From NCBI GenBank assembly GCA_947449575.1, contig CANFRV010000010.1:46608-110607 (forward strand): a stretch of 64,000 bases of DNA, in the 5' to 3' direction. The stretch comes from Flavobacteriales bacterium (lineage in GTDB: Bacteria > Bacteroidota > Bacteroidia > Flavobacteriales_D > Crocinitomicaceae). Each line of letters opens with the position of its first letter. The first letter of the stretch is position 1. Both the position numbers and the translations under genes were made by a program. Below the pieces are notes generated by a model. That model made no database searches, was not told the origin of the DNA, and saw only the letters and a list, made by a program, of their open reading frames with translations. Shown here piece after piece: positions 19,801-25,983 of this stretch.

Positions 19801-20823
19801 GGGGAATCTAAGTCCTATCACATCAACGGAAAAGTATCCAAAAAAGGATTTTTCTTGAACGGAGAGCCTATCGATGATTATGAAGCGTATGACAGCTTAG
19901 GATTCAAATATCATTATGTAAAGTTTTTATATTCTTTTCCTGTAGAAGAGAAAATTTGGGAAGAAAATGAATTAAGCGTCCGTTATCAATTTGATTGGAA
20001 AGACTCCATTCAATTCACTCCTACTGATATCACCACTTCTCAATCTCTGGATCAAATATTGGCTAGTCTTGGAATTGGGCTTAATGATTATTATGACCCC
20101 TATTTTGGAAGACCATCCTTGGTAGATAAAACAGGTATAAAATACAATATGACACGTTATTATCCAAACAATGCGGTGGCGCGAGACGGACAAATTTCAT
20201 CAGGAAAAAAAGTGGGACTTTGGAAGTTTTACAGCTATGAGGGCGAATTTTTGTATGAAGTAAAGTATGCCGATTCAATTATTACACTTAACGATTCAAT
20301 TCAATTTAAATCAAAAGGGGTATTAAGAGATTACGATTCGAAAGGAAAAATGATTAGCCAAAGTTACATCATTGAAAAATTTGAAAAATACGATTGTTCG
20401 CACACCGACCATTATGAAATTCGACAATTATATACTTTTTGGGAAGCGAATGATAGTTTAAAACTGAGAAATGGGTACGTCAAAAACCATTACGACAATG
20501 GTGTTTTACAAAATGAAGGGAAAATGGTAGACGGATTGCCCTCAGGCATTTGGAAGTTTTACGACCCTTTTGGAAAATTAAACCAAGTTGGCGTCTATGT
20601 GCAAGGGAAAAGAGACGGACGTTGGTTGGGTGGAGACATTTCAAAAACAAAATATTTAGGAGATATTTGCTTAAATCCAAACCTCCCAGACTTGGAAAAA
20701 GAAATAAAAATGCGGGAACAACAATTAGACATTATCATAACCAATTATAAACTTGGAAAAGCTTTAAACAAAGAATTCTATGACATAAATTGGGGAGAAT
20801 TTGAAGAAACAGAAGAGAAATAA
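16894..20823 (+). CDS. Giant secreted MORN-repeat (YwqK-like) protein
   Basis: The protein has 1309 residues. The start at 16894 gives MNNKI before MKAQLLYFF, so 16909 is an equally good start. The signal peptide ends at VFSQ. Many MORN_2-type repeats of the form GxYKNGLPSG, NGKxxxEG or NGxxDGxxxxY are scattered throughout, for example near 195-215, 430-450, 910-1000 and 1180-1270. Three highly acidic stretches interrupt them (about 365-400, 760-795 and 848-866), rich in Glu and Tyr. MORN_2 proteins are often labelled YwqK-type antitoxins, but nothing here supports a toxin-antitoxin role. No T9SS tail is visible, so periplasmic location is likely. Function unknown. Confidence 0.85.
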   Translation: MNNKIMKAQLLYFFLFFLSVPVFSQKIDTVTYNGKGYYIYPFRYSIEPHDYYYRFFDFSKNKKMMVNMLKETTWKDLSEAELKITLKKYLQDLKYFEKFAKKSTTKIDKDLKQIVLSNSSPLIECIYLYNFDIKPCLDNIPDGTYIQYFQDIGILDINQKYSIIENKISGFFTIKNNLLDGEAMWFNYDGDTLKRGVFKNGLKEGPWTLENRKIQLKTQLEKEHYLKNGVPDIDTTTEITFFKNGVKNGFYRKDQGSNYPSITGNYTDNEESGHWEEREQQLKNNLFTKLELMQNQQELRNNNVITAEYTYADKKISVKQPIIRNGLILPYYTEGFNFGFDYTPISIPTEYFTIGFEQQTELDIEEEKMNSYEGDDYENEDGYEEYVEEEYIEEGYIDGVRNAFVYDEKNERNIERSKAIDSLGLTYIYDGKYERHYPNGQLMFHYDFVNGKLVKEDTIFWDNGTPYDVVTYNSDSAIFIQSVYDYDGKLYNELVFDAEGNFKRMNFEPKLTKVAVIDGLPFIDDQSIEVYHYDATEKLKTVLLDDSIVLYKSLNKNDTTICLEKIYFPKDRVLKSTSYSMTGKKAHQSEIVFNPDFNSYTGTETHFVENLSLRTQKSASYDRNYNIIDAKLYDSFPQLLIGQENIFDFTTDNTIYLNNTPFSGPVSVTLNTKKVKYKAKNGLEIFMPIHWSFSTKLEKDYANYRLKGKVKFPLLLDVINQSQVYENYGNLFCAEFFSFLGNEVYYPSIQYYQGFGYGQDQEEENSVEGDEEINDKRSKQKKFSYDEKDHEPSAKKIQGNLKAGKPEGIWEIEDQFGHIQTSIQYLNGEMNGAVKQYSYVEGKPNAKSKKANDYEEEYYEGYEENNGPSFMHDSVPKRKTNYLSSVGYYKNGLPSGSFTTYNWLGEIQSSENYIEGYQEGQAFQRNKLAHTKKNFHLGRLDGYVQTFLTLPGKDSVLLYDLNYQNGLLQGESKSYHINGKVSKKGFFLNGEPIDDYEAYDSLGFKYHYVKFLYSFPVEEKIWEENELSVRYQFDWKDSIQFTPTDITTSQSLDQILASLGIGLNDYYDPYFGRPSLVDKTGIKYNMTRYYPNNAVARDGQISSGKKVGLWKFYSYEGEFLYEVKYADSIITLNDSIQFKSKGVLRDYDSKGKMISQSYIIEKFEKYDCSHTDHYEIRQLYTFWEANDSLKLRNGYVKNHYDNGVLQNEGKMVDGLPSGIWKFYDPFGKLNQVGVYVQGKRDGRWLGGDISKTKYLGDICLNPNLPDLEKEIKMREQQLDIIITNYKLGKALNKEFYDINWGEFEETEEK

Positions 20824-21023
20824 ACAGATTAAAGAAGTAGTAAACACGTAACTCAATTTTATCTATAGTTGCGCTATGTAGCAAGTCGTTTTTTTGTGTG
20901 GATAATAAATTTATCTTTCAAATCTGTTAATCTACTTTAACGCTCAAATTTAGTTCTGTTATTATTTTCTGACTTTTCCTTGATGAAGAGAAAATGTAAT
21001 TTTCGAAGAAGAACAAATACTAT

Positions 21024-21178
21024 TTGTGAAGACTGAACGTTAGTGACTGGAGCGGTAGTGCAGGAGGTAAGCAAAAATCAAGGATCTTCCCAAGGAATTT
21101 TTTACTCCATTCCATTTCGTAAAACCGTACGTAAATACTTTCCTTCACTTCCTTGCTCTATCGTTTAGTCTTCAAAAG
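21024..21178. repeat. Imperfect palindromic intergenic element (about 155 bp)
   Basis: The left part (TTGTGAAGACTGAACGTTAG, continuing with GGAGCGG and GGAGGTAAG) is matched in inverted orientation by the right part (TTGCTCTATCGTTTAGTC, then TTCAAAAG). The arms share most positions after small gaps. The centre holds shorter repeats such as CGTAAAACCGTACGTAAA. It is noncoding in all frames I checked and is probably a dispersed repeat or MITE-like element. The rest of 20824-21300 shows nothing recognisable. Confidence 0.5.
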
Positions 21179-21300
21179 CGATGCTTTTTCTTCCGCTGAA
21201 AAGGCGAAACGCGATTACGGAAAAATTTACAACTAATTCTGTGGAAAGACCATTTCAAATTCACTTCGAAATTAATTAGCGACTTATTTTTTTGATATTT

Positions 21301-21816
21301 TATATTGTCCTAAAATTTTTGTTCTTGAATTTACTCTTTATAATAGCCGTTCGTTTAGTAGGGAATTACTGCTCAAGAAACAAAAGAAGATCAGAAGAAT
21401 AGTTTGGCAATAGCACGTATTTGAACGGAGTGAAACAAGCGATGTTTAATAATCTAACAAATTTAACAACGCCCTATACCTTGGTGGTTTTTGGAGCAAG
21501 CTGGTGTCCAAAATGCATGGAGGAGCTTCCAAAACTCACACAAAACTATGTAAAATGGCGCAATTTGGGTGTAGAAGTAGTTTATATTTCGTTAGATACA
21601 GACCACCAAGTTTTCGAGCAATCGGTAAAATCCTATCCCTTTTTCGCCTACTGCGATTACAAGAAATGGGAGAGCCAAGTGGTTCAAGATTATTATGTTT
21701 TTGGCTCACCAACCTTTTATCTATTAGATGCCAAGCGTAAGATACTACTGCGCCCAAATTCAATCTCACAGATGGAAGCTTGGGTAGATTGGTTTTTAGT
21801 GCAAGGTAACAGGTAA
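21301..21816 (+). pseudogene. Broken thioredoxin-fold (TlpA-like) gene
   Basis: From 21421 a 131-residue thioredoxin-like domain is intact, with FGASWCPKC (CxxC), ISLDTD and GSPTFYLLDAKRKIL. It has only a TTG start and is cut off upstream by an in-frame TAG at 21400-21402. In the same frame further upstream, LFLNLLFIIAV looks like a signal peptide without an ATG. In between, another frame reads TAQETKEDQKNSLAIARI, which looks like a mature N-terminus. The simplest reading is a secreted thioredoxin-family protein inactivated by compensating frameshifts or an internal deletion. A short functional protein from the TTG cannot be excluded. Confidence 0.55.
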
Positions 21817-21855
21817 ATATTCGCTACAAAAAATTAAAAATTTATCTATTTAAAT

Positions 21856-21939
21856 CTTCCCCTGTTTGACGAGTACCCCAAAAAATACACTTTGTCCATC
21901 ATTATTGATAATAAAGGTGCTTTCTTTCTAAATCCATTG
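21856..21939 (-). pseudogene. Fragment of a second AAA/DUF4143 ATPase N-terminus
   Basis: This stretch aligns along its whole length with the 5' end of the intact ATPase gene (about 23259-23341, same strand) with a few substitutions and two 1-base indels. It covers the start codon region through the P-loop. The open frame is lost beyond it, so it is a remnant of a former tandem or displaced copy. Confidence 0.8.
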
Positions 21940-22025
21940 CCTAAAATTTACCCAAAACGATAAAAAAGCTTATTATGCTTTTTAAAATAGCAATAAAATG
22001 GTGTATTTGCTATTTATAAAAGCAA

Positions 22026-22103
22026 ATGGATTTTTTAGGACTAAAAGACACCTATTCTGAAAAAGAGTTAGAATCGGCTATTGTGTTGAATATAAACTTG
22101 TAA
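22026..22103 (+). pseudogene. Fragment of a DUF1016 (YhcG-type PDDEXK) nuclease gene
   Basis: The 25-codon frame reads MDFLGLKDTYSEKELESAIV and then stops. The FLGL...YSEK.LE.AI pattern is the entry into the C-terminal nuclease domain of DUF1016/YhcG proteins, recognised from memory. Nothing of the rest of the gene is visible on either side. It lies between the ATPase fragment and the intact ATPase gene, in a decayed accessory island. Confidence 0.55.
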
Positions 22104-22135
22104 TTTGAAAACTAAATTTTCAATTTACAAGTTTA
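22093..22135. repeat. Long hairpin / operator-like inverted repeat
   Basis: Two 19-nt arms (22093-22111 and 22117-22135) are complementary except for one position, around a CTAAA loop. The outer half is TAAACTTGTAA. A TATATTTG box (22140-22147) that fits the -7 consensus follows at once on the plus strand, so the repeat could be an operator of a lost gene or a transcript hairpin. The arms overlap the end of the nuclease fragment. Confidence 0.7.
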
Positions 22136-22199
22136 GTTGTATATTTGTATAAATATATCGAGCGCATAAATCTCTTTAAGATGTACCCCGTTTTTTTTC

Positions 22200-23339
22200 T
22201 TAAATAATCTGTCCTGCCCACAATTTTTCTAAAAAATCTTTCCAGGGAAGGATCAAAATTGTATCTACTATTCTTGGCAAGGGTTCTGTGCAAACTACAA
22301 TCGCTTTTTTCACCTCATATTCTTCTTTAAAAGCTTTTAATCCGGAAAGGTGTTTTGATGTAATATTGTTAGAAGATTTTATTTCTATAGCAACTTCATT
22401 GTATCCTAAAATAAAATCCACTTCAATTTGTGTCGCTGTTCTCCAATACGAAATCAGGTATTCTAAACCTGAATAGTGCCTGTGCGCAATGAGCTCTTGA
22501 AAAATAAAGGACTCAAAAGCATGCCCAAATAATTCACTTCCTTTTTCTACTCTTGCTCGATTAAGTAAATTATTTGCAACTCCTACATCAAAAAAGTAAA
22601 ATTTAGGAGCTTTCACTACACGTCTCTTTGGCTTTCTTTGATATACAGGAATAAAATACCCCAGCAAGGTGTCCTCTAAGATTTGAAAATATTCTTTTAT
22701 GGTAATAGCAGAAACACCACAATCTGAGGCAATATTTGTATAATTCACCATTTCACCCTGACTAAATGCTGCGGCGTGTAAAAATTTTGCAAACACATCT
22801 ACGTTTCTAATCTTAGCTTCAGCGACGATTTCATCTTGAAGGTAATTGCCTATGTAAGAAGCAATTAATCGTTTTGGATTTTTTGATAAATAATGTCTTG
22901 GAAGCAATCCATTATTTAGTGCTCTGTCCAAATCAAAATTTGGGATTTCTTTGTAACTTAGTGGATATAAGGAATATTTTAATGCCCTTCCTCCTAATAA
23001 ATTTTCTCCTGATCGAATAATTTTTCTTGGACTTGAACCGCTTAATATAAACTGGATATTATGGTTCACGATTAGCCAATGAACTTCGTTTAATAAAATT
23101 GGAATGCGTTGAATTTCATCAATGATTACAAGTTTTTTTTCTTGAGCTAAAATTGTTTCTCGAAGGTATTCAGGATTTGTAATCAATCGTTTATATACAT
23201 CTGAAAGTAATAAATCGAATACTAATGCCTCAGGAAAGAGCATTTTAAGTAAAGTACTCTTCCCTGTTTGACGAGCACCCCAAAAAAATATACTTTGTCC
23301 ATCATTGTCGATAAAAACTTGCTTTCTTACTAAATCCAT
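22200..23339 (-). CDS. AAA-family ATPase with DUF4143 domain
   Basis: The 379-residue protein has an N-terminal AAA_14-type domain with Walker A GARQTGKST (21-29), Walker B LVIIDE (Asp74, Glu75) and a sensor-like FILSGSS near 105. A winged-helix-like middle follows. The C-terminal DUF4143 domain has TQIEVDFI and VAIEIKSS, a pattern like PD-(D/E)XK folds. Proteins of this type are common, patchily distributed and poorly understood; some authors link them to mobile or defence islands. It has its own promoter with repeated operator-like sites. A fragment of a second copy lies 0.3 kb downstream. The function here is unknown. Confidence 0.9.
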   Translation of the reverse strand: MDLVRKQVFIDNDGQSIFFWGARQTGKSTLLKMLFPEALVFDLLLSDVYKRLITNPEYLRETILAQEKKLVIIDEIQRIPILLNEVHWLIVNHNIQFILSGSSPRKIIRSGENLLGGRALKYSLYPLSYKEIPNFDLDRALNNGLLPRHYLSKNPKRLIASYIGNYLQDEIVAEAKIRNVDVFAKFLHAAAFSQGEMVNYTNIASDCGVSAITIKEYFQILEDTLLGYFIPVYQRKPKRRVVKAPKFYFFDVGVANNLLNRARVEKGSELFGHAFESFIFQELIAHRHYSGLEYLISYWRTATQIEVDFILGYNEVAIEIKSSNNITSKHLSGLKAFKEEYEVKKAIVVCTEPLPRIVDTILILPWKDFLEKLWAGQII

Positions 23340-23354
23340 CGTTCATAATTTACA

Positions 23355-23385
23355 CAAAGCTACAAAATTTTTATGTATAATCCAA
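23355..23385 (-). promoter_or_regulatory. Promoter of the AAA/DUF4143 ATPase gene
   Basis: On the minus strand, TTG (23383-23385) and TAGCTTTG (23355-23362) are separated by 20 bases, a good match to the Bacteroidota -33/-7 consensus. The box ends 15 bases before the ATG at 23339. The -33 element lies inside one copy of the TTTGGATT repeat described separately. Confidence 0.75.
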
Positions 23386-23454
23386 ACTTTAACTTTGGAT
23401 TTATATTGAAAATCCAAAGTATCACTTTGTATTTACATTGAAAATCCAAAGTAT
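23379..23454. repeat. Operator-like array of TTTGGATT/AATCCAAA repeats
   Basis: The octamer AATCCAAA or its complement occurs four times, at 23379-23386, 23394-23401 (inverted), 23411-23418 and 23443-23450. Two copies sit in an 18-bp perfect direct repeat, ATTGAAAATCCAAAGTAT, at 23405-23422 and 23437-23454 with a 32-bp period. One copy overlaps the -33 element of the ATPase promoter. This layout suggests cooperative binding by a repressor or by the ATPase itself. The region 23455-23592 shows nothing further. Confidence 0.75.
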
Positions 23455-23592
23455 AAGTTGTTTTTTTATACTACAATATGATCATAAAATAGTGATAATC
23501 TGTGCAAAATATCGGATAATAAACGTGTGTTTAGTTGTTGAATTCTAGGGAATAAATTTATTCTACCCAAAACAAGTAGACTTCCTCCCTGA

Positions 23593-24252
23593 TTATTTCG
23601 CATTCAAAACAATTGAAATGTCTTTTATCAGTTGATCCACTTCTTTTGCAGAAGTGCCGTCATAATATCCTCGTATGCGCATTTGCTGATCAACCAAAAC
23701 GAAATTATTGGTATGAATGAAATCACTTCCTGCATCTCCTAAATTTTGTGATTCACTTGGTTTTAAAACAAAGAAGGATTTTCGAGCTAATTCGTATAAT
23801 TTAGTTTTTTCTCCTGTCAAGAAATGCCATTGATCGGCGATTGCTCCATGCGATGTGGCATACAATTTCATCTGTTCCACCGTATCTATTTCTGGATTTA
23901 CAGTAAAACTTAAAATTTTGAAATTTGAATTTCCAAGATATGCTTTTTGAACTCGTTGCATCTGGACATTCATTTTTGGACAAATTGTTCCACATGTAGT
24001 GAAAAAATATTCGGCCACGAAAACTTTACCACTTACATTTTTGTCGGTGATTACTTTTCCATCTTGATTTAAGAAAGAAAATTCACCAATCGTATGACCA
24101 AATCCTTTCCGCAATAATGTTGAATCAACAAGTTCTGAGTTAACGTCAATTGGATTAATAATGGGTAAGGGCTTCTCTGTGTTTACGGTCATTGAGTAGG
24201 CAATTAAAATAGCTGCTAGCGTAATAATACCGAAAACGATAATTCTTTTCAT
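23593..24252 (-). CDS. SCO1/SenC family protein (cytochrome oxidase copper-site assembly)
   Basis: The 219-residue protein has an N-terminal membrane anchor (about 3-22) and a thioredoxin-like SCO domain facing the periplasm. The copper-binding CxxxC is Cys87/Cys91 (TTCGTICPKM) and the conserved ligand His is His180 (DFIHTNNF). SCO proteins deliver copper to, or keep reduced, the CuA site of cytochrome c oxidase. The ATG at 24252 lies 17 bases after the small MORN gene, so both are probably one transcript. No oxidase genes are nearby. Confidence 0.92.
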   Translation of the reverse strand: MKRIIVFGIITLAAILIAYSMTVNTEKPLPIINPIDVNSELVDSTLLRKGFGHTIGEFSFLNQDGKVITDKNVSGKVFVAEYFFTTCGTICPKMNVQMQRVQKAYLGNSNFKILSFTVNPEIDTVEQMKLYATSHGAIADQWHFLTGEKTKLYELARKSFFVLKPSESQNLGDAGSDFIHTNNFVLVDQQMRIRGYYDGTSAKEVDQLIKDISIVLNAK

Positions 24253-24269
24253 ACGTTTTTTATTGTTTT

Positions 24270-24686
24270 TTATGGCTGTAACACATCATTTGTATATACT
24301 TTTCGCTCCAAAACATCTCCATTTTCCTTGTAAAGAAAACATTCTCCATTTTTTAAACCGTTTGAAAAAATAAATTTACTTTTCATGCCCAAAGTTTCGG
24401 GATAATATTCTATTGCTTCGCCGTCTAACAAGCCATTTTTAAAATGCAATAAAATTTTAACTTGACCATTTTCAAAATGTTCAGTACTCTCTCCCTCTAA
24501 TTTTCCATTCAAATAATAGGTAGACATTTTGATTTTATAACCAGGGTAAAATTTTCTAAATTTTCCATTGCACAAAGTCGTTTTACTTGAGTCTGTGTAG
24601 AACGTCGCTCCCTTGTCAAACGTTACTTGAGAAAAAGCAGAAAAAGTTAAAAAGGGAAGTAAAAAAAGCAAAAATCGAAATTTCAT
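24270..24686 (-). CDS. Small secreted MORN-repeat protein
   Basis: The 138-residue protein has a signal peptide ending SAFSQ at about 20. Three to four MORN_2 repeats follow (YLNGKLEGEST, FKNGLLDGEAIEY, FSNGLKNGECFLY). It is a small relative of the giant MORN protein at 16894. It probably shares a transcript with the SCO gene downstream. Function unknown; a periplasmic or surface role is inferred from the signal peptide. Confidence 0.8.
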   Translation of the reverse strand: MKFRFLLFLLPFLTFSAFSQVTFDKGATFYTDSSKTTLCNGKFRKFYPGYKIKMSTYYLNGKLEGESTEHFENGQVKILLHFKNGLLDGEAIEYYPETLGMKSKFIFSNGLKNGECFLYKENGDVLERKVYTNDVLQP

Positions 24687-24757
24687 CGCATGTAAATAAT
24701 AGTTTTCGAAAACGAATTTACTAAAAAAACAAGAAATTGAAAACGAAAGCTACCATA

Positions 24758-25345
24758 TTATTTATCCTCATTATTTTTTGAAAGCTCGTTCTCAACAAGA
24801 ATTAATTCATCATAAAATTCTTCCCCAAAAGCTCGGATCAAAGGTTCTTTTAAAAAGCGAAAAACAGGAACGTCTAATTTTTCACCACACGCACACGCAG
24901 GCTCACAAATTTTCCAATCATTATAATTTAAAGCCGTAAAATCATTAAACTGTTTGACACGAATAGGATAAAGATGACATGAAATAGGTTTTTTAAAGTC
25001 GGTTTTTCCTTCTTTATGCGCTTTTTCAATAGCACATTTTGATATTCCATGGTCGTCAAAATAGACAAAAGCACATTCTTGCCCATTCACTAAAGTGGTG
25101 GCAATATCATTGTCTTGATCCATGTAGAAAACGCCTGTTTTTTCAACAGCAACAACACCTTCAGGCCTCATATAAGGAATAATCATGTCTAGGTCGTCCT
25201 CCAAAACGCTCACCTCTTCCATTGTTAAAGGCGCACCAGCATCCCCGTGAATACAGCACGCACCTTTACATGCGTTTAAATCACACACAAATTTTCGTTC
25301 AAAAATTTGAGTTGAAACGACCTTATCTTGAATTTCTACTAACAT
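24758..25345 (-). CDS. DUF3109 family cysteine-rich protein
   Basis: The 195-residue protein has Cys residues at 21, 26, 30 and 31 (CDLNACKGACC) and later Cys in QECAF, SKCAIE, SCHLYP and CEPACACG. This is the DUF3109/YkgJ-like cluster thought to bind metal, possibly an Fe-S cluster. No signal peptide is present, so it is probably cytoplasmic. A near-consensus box (GAACTTTG on the minus strand, 25355-25362) lies 9 bases before the ATG. It is divergent from the rimP operon. The biological role is not established. Confidence 0.9.
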   Translation of the reverse strand: MLVEIQDKVVSTQIFERKFVCDLNACKGACCIHGDAGAPLTMEEVSVLEDDLDMIIPYMRPEGVVAVEKTGVFYMDQDNDIATTLVNGQECAFVYFDDHGISKCAIEKAHKEGKTDFKKPISCHLYPIRVKQFNDFTALNYNDWKICEPACACGEKLDVPVFRFLKEPLIRAFGEEFYDELILVENELSKNNEDK

Positions 25346-25426
25346 TTTTATTTACAAAGTTCGATAATTAGAATGGTTAATGAAACATAATTGTTGATAA
25401 ATAGTGCGTTATTTAAATAAATTTAG

Positions 25427-25434
25427 TATATTTG
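25427..25434 (+). promoter_or_regulatory. TATATTTG -7 box of the rimP-nusA-infB operon
   Basis: TATATTTG is a perfect match to TAnnTTTG, 62 bases before the rimP ATG. A TTG at 25394-25396 is farther than the usual spacing, so the -33 element is weak or absent. The predicted leader of about 55 bases carries the hairpin listed next. Confidence 0.65.
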
Positions 25435-25460
25435 CACTATTAAATATATAAGATATTAAC

Positions 25461-25488
25461 AAATGAGGGGGCGAATGTCCCCTCTTTT
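25461..25488 (+). promoter_or_regulatory. Leader hairpin with T run upstream of rimP
   Basis: GAGGGGGC pairs with GTCCCCTC (one G-U pair) around a GAAT loop, flanked by AAA and TTTT, and ends 8 bases before the rimP ATG. The form is that of an intrinsic terminator or translation-blocking stem inside the leader. NusA is known to regulate its own operon in other bacteria, so attenuation is plausible but inferred. Confidence 0.7.
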
Positions 25489-25496
25489 AATAAAAG

Positions 25497-25970
25497 ATGA
25501 TTAGTAAAACAAGGGTGCTGGAATTAATTGATGAACGATTTGCTGAATTAGACAACGGTCTATTTTTAGTAGATTTAACGATCTCAAAAGAGAACGCAAT
25601 TACTATTGAAATCGACAAACACGAGGGTGGCGTTTCCGTAAAAGACTGTATGGCAGTTTCTAGAAATGTGGAACACAACTTGGATAGAGAAGAGCAGGAC
25701 TTTGAATTACATGTTTCATCTGCAGGGATAGACAGACCGCTTCGAGTTTTGCCTCAATACATTAAAAATATTGGAAGGAGCGTGGAGTTATTGATGGCTG
25801 ACGGGTCTACTTTAGAAGGTGTATTGAAAGCAGCATCAGCGACAGAAATTGAAATAGAAGTGTCCCGAATTGAAAAAATCGAAGGCAAAAAAAAGAAAGA
25901 AACCATAGTAGAACAAGTTGTTTTACCATTGAATACGATCAAAGAAACGAAAATTGTTATTACATTTTAA
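25497..25970 (+). CDS. rimP: Ribosome maturation factor RimP
   Basis: RimP helps assemble the 30S subunit in the cytoplasm. The 157-residue protein has the N-terminal domain (LVDLTISKENAITIEID, then GGVSVKDCMAVSRNVE) and the SSAGIDRPL signature near 78, followed by the SH3-like C-terminal domain with a Lys/Glu-rich loop. It is slightly shorter at the C-terminus than in E. coli (about 150), as expected for the group. It is first in rimP-nusA-infB, 13 bases before nusA, the order seen in most bacteria. Confidence 0.96.
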   Translation: MISKTRVLELIDERFAELDNGLFLVDLTISKENAITIEIDKHEGGVSVKDCMAVSRNVEHNLDREEQDFELHVSSAGIDRPLRVLPQYIKNIGRSVELLMADGSTLEGVLKAASATEIEIEVSRIEKIEGKKKKETIVEQVVLPLNTIKETKIVITF

Positions 25971-25983
25971 ATAAAAGAGCAGT

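Noticed and set aside
16894..20823. Toxin-antitoxin role for the MORN proteins, suggested by the YwqK-antitoxin label
   Set aside because: No toxin gene is adjacent and the proteins are secreted; only MORN_2 repeats are supported.
20824..21300. Possible tRNA or small RNA gene in the long gap
   Set aside because: No cloverleaf or TTCRANNC T-loop was found; only an imperfect palindrome is visible.
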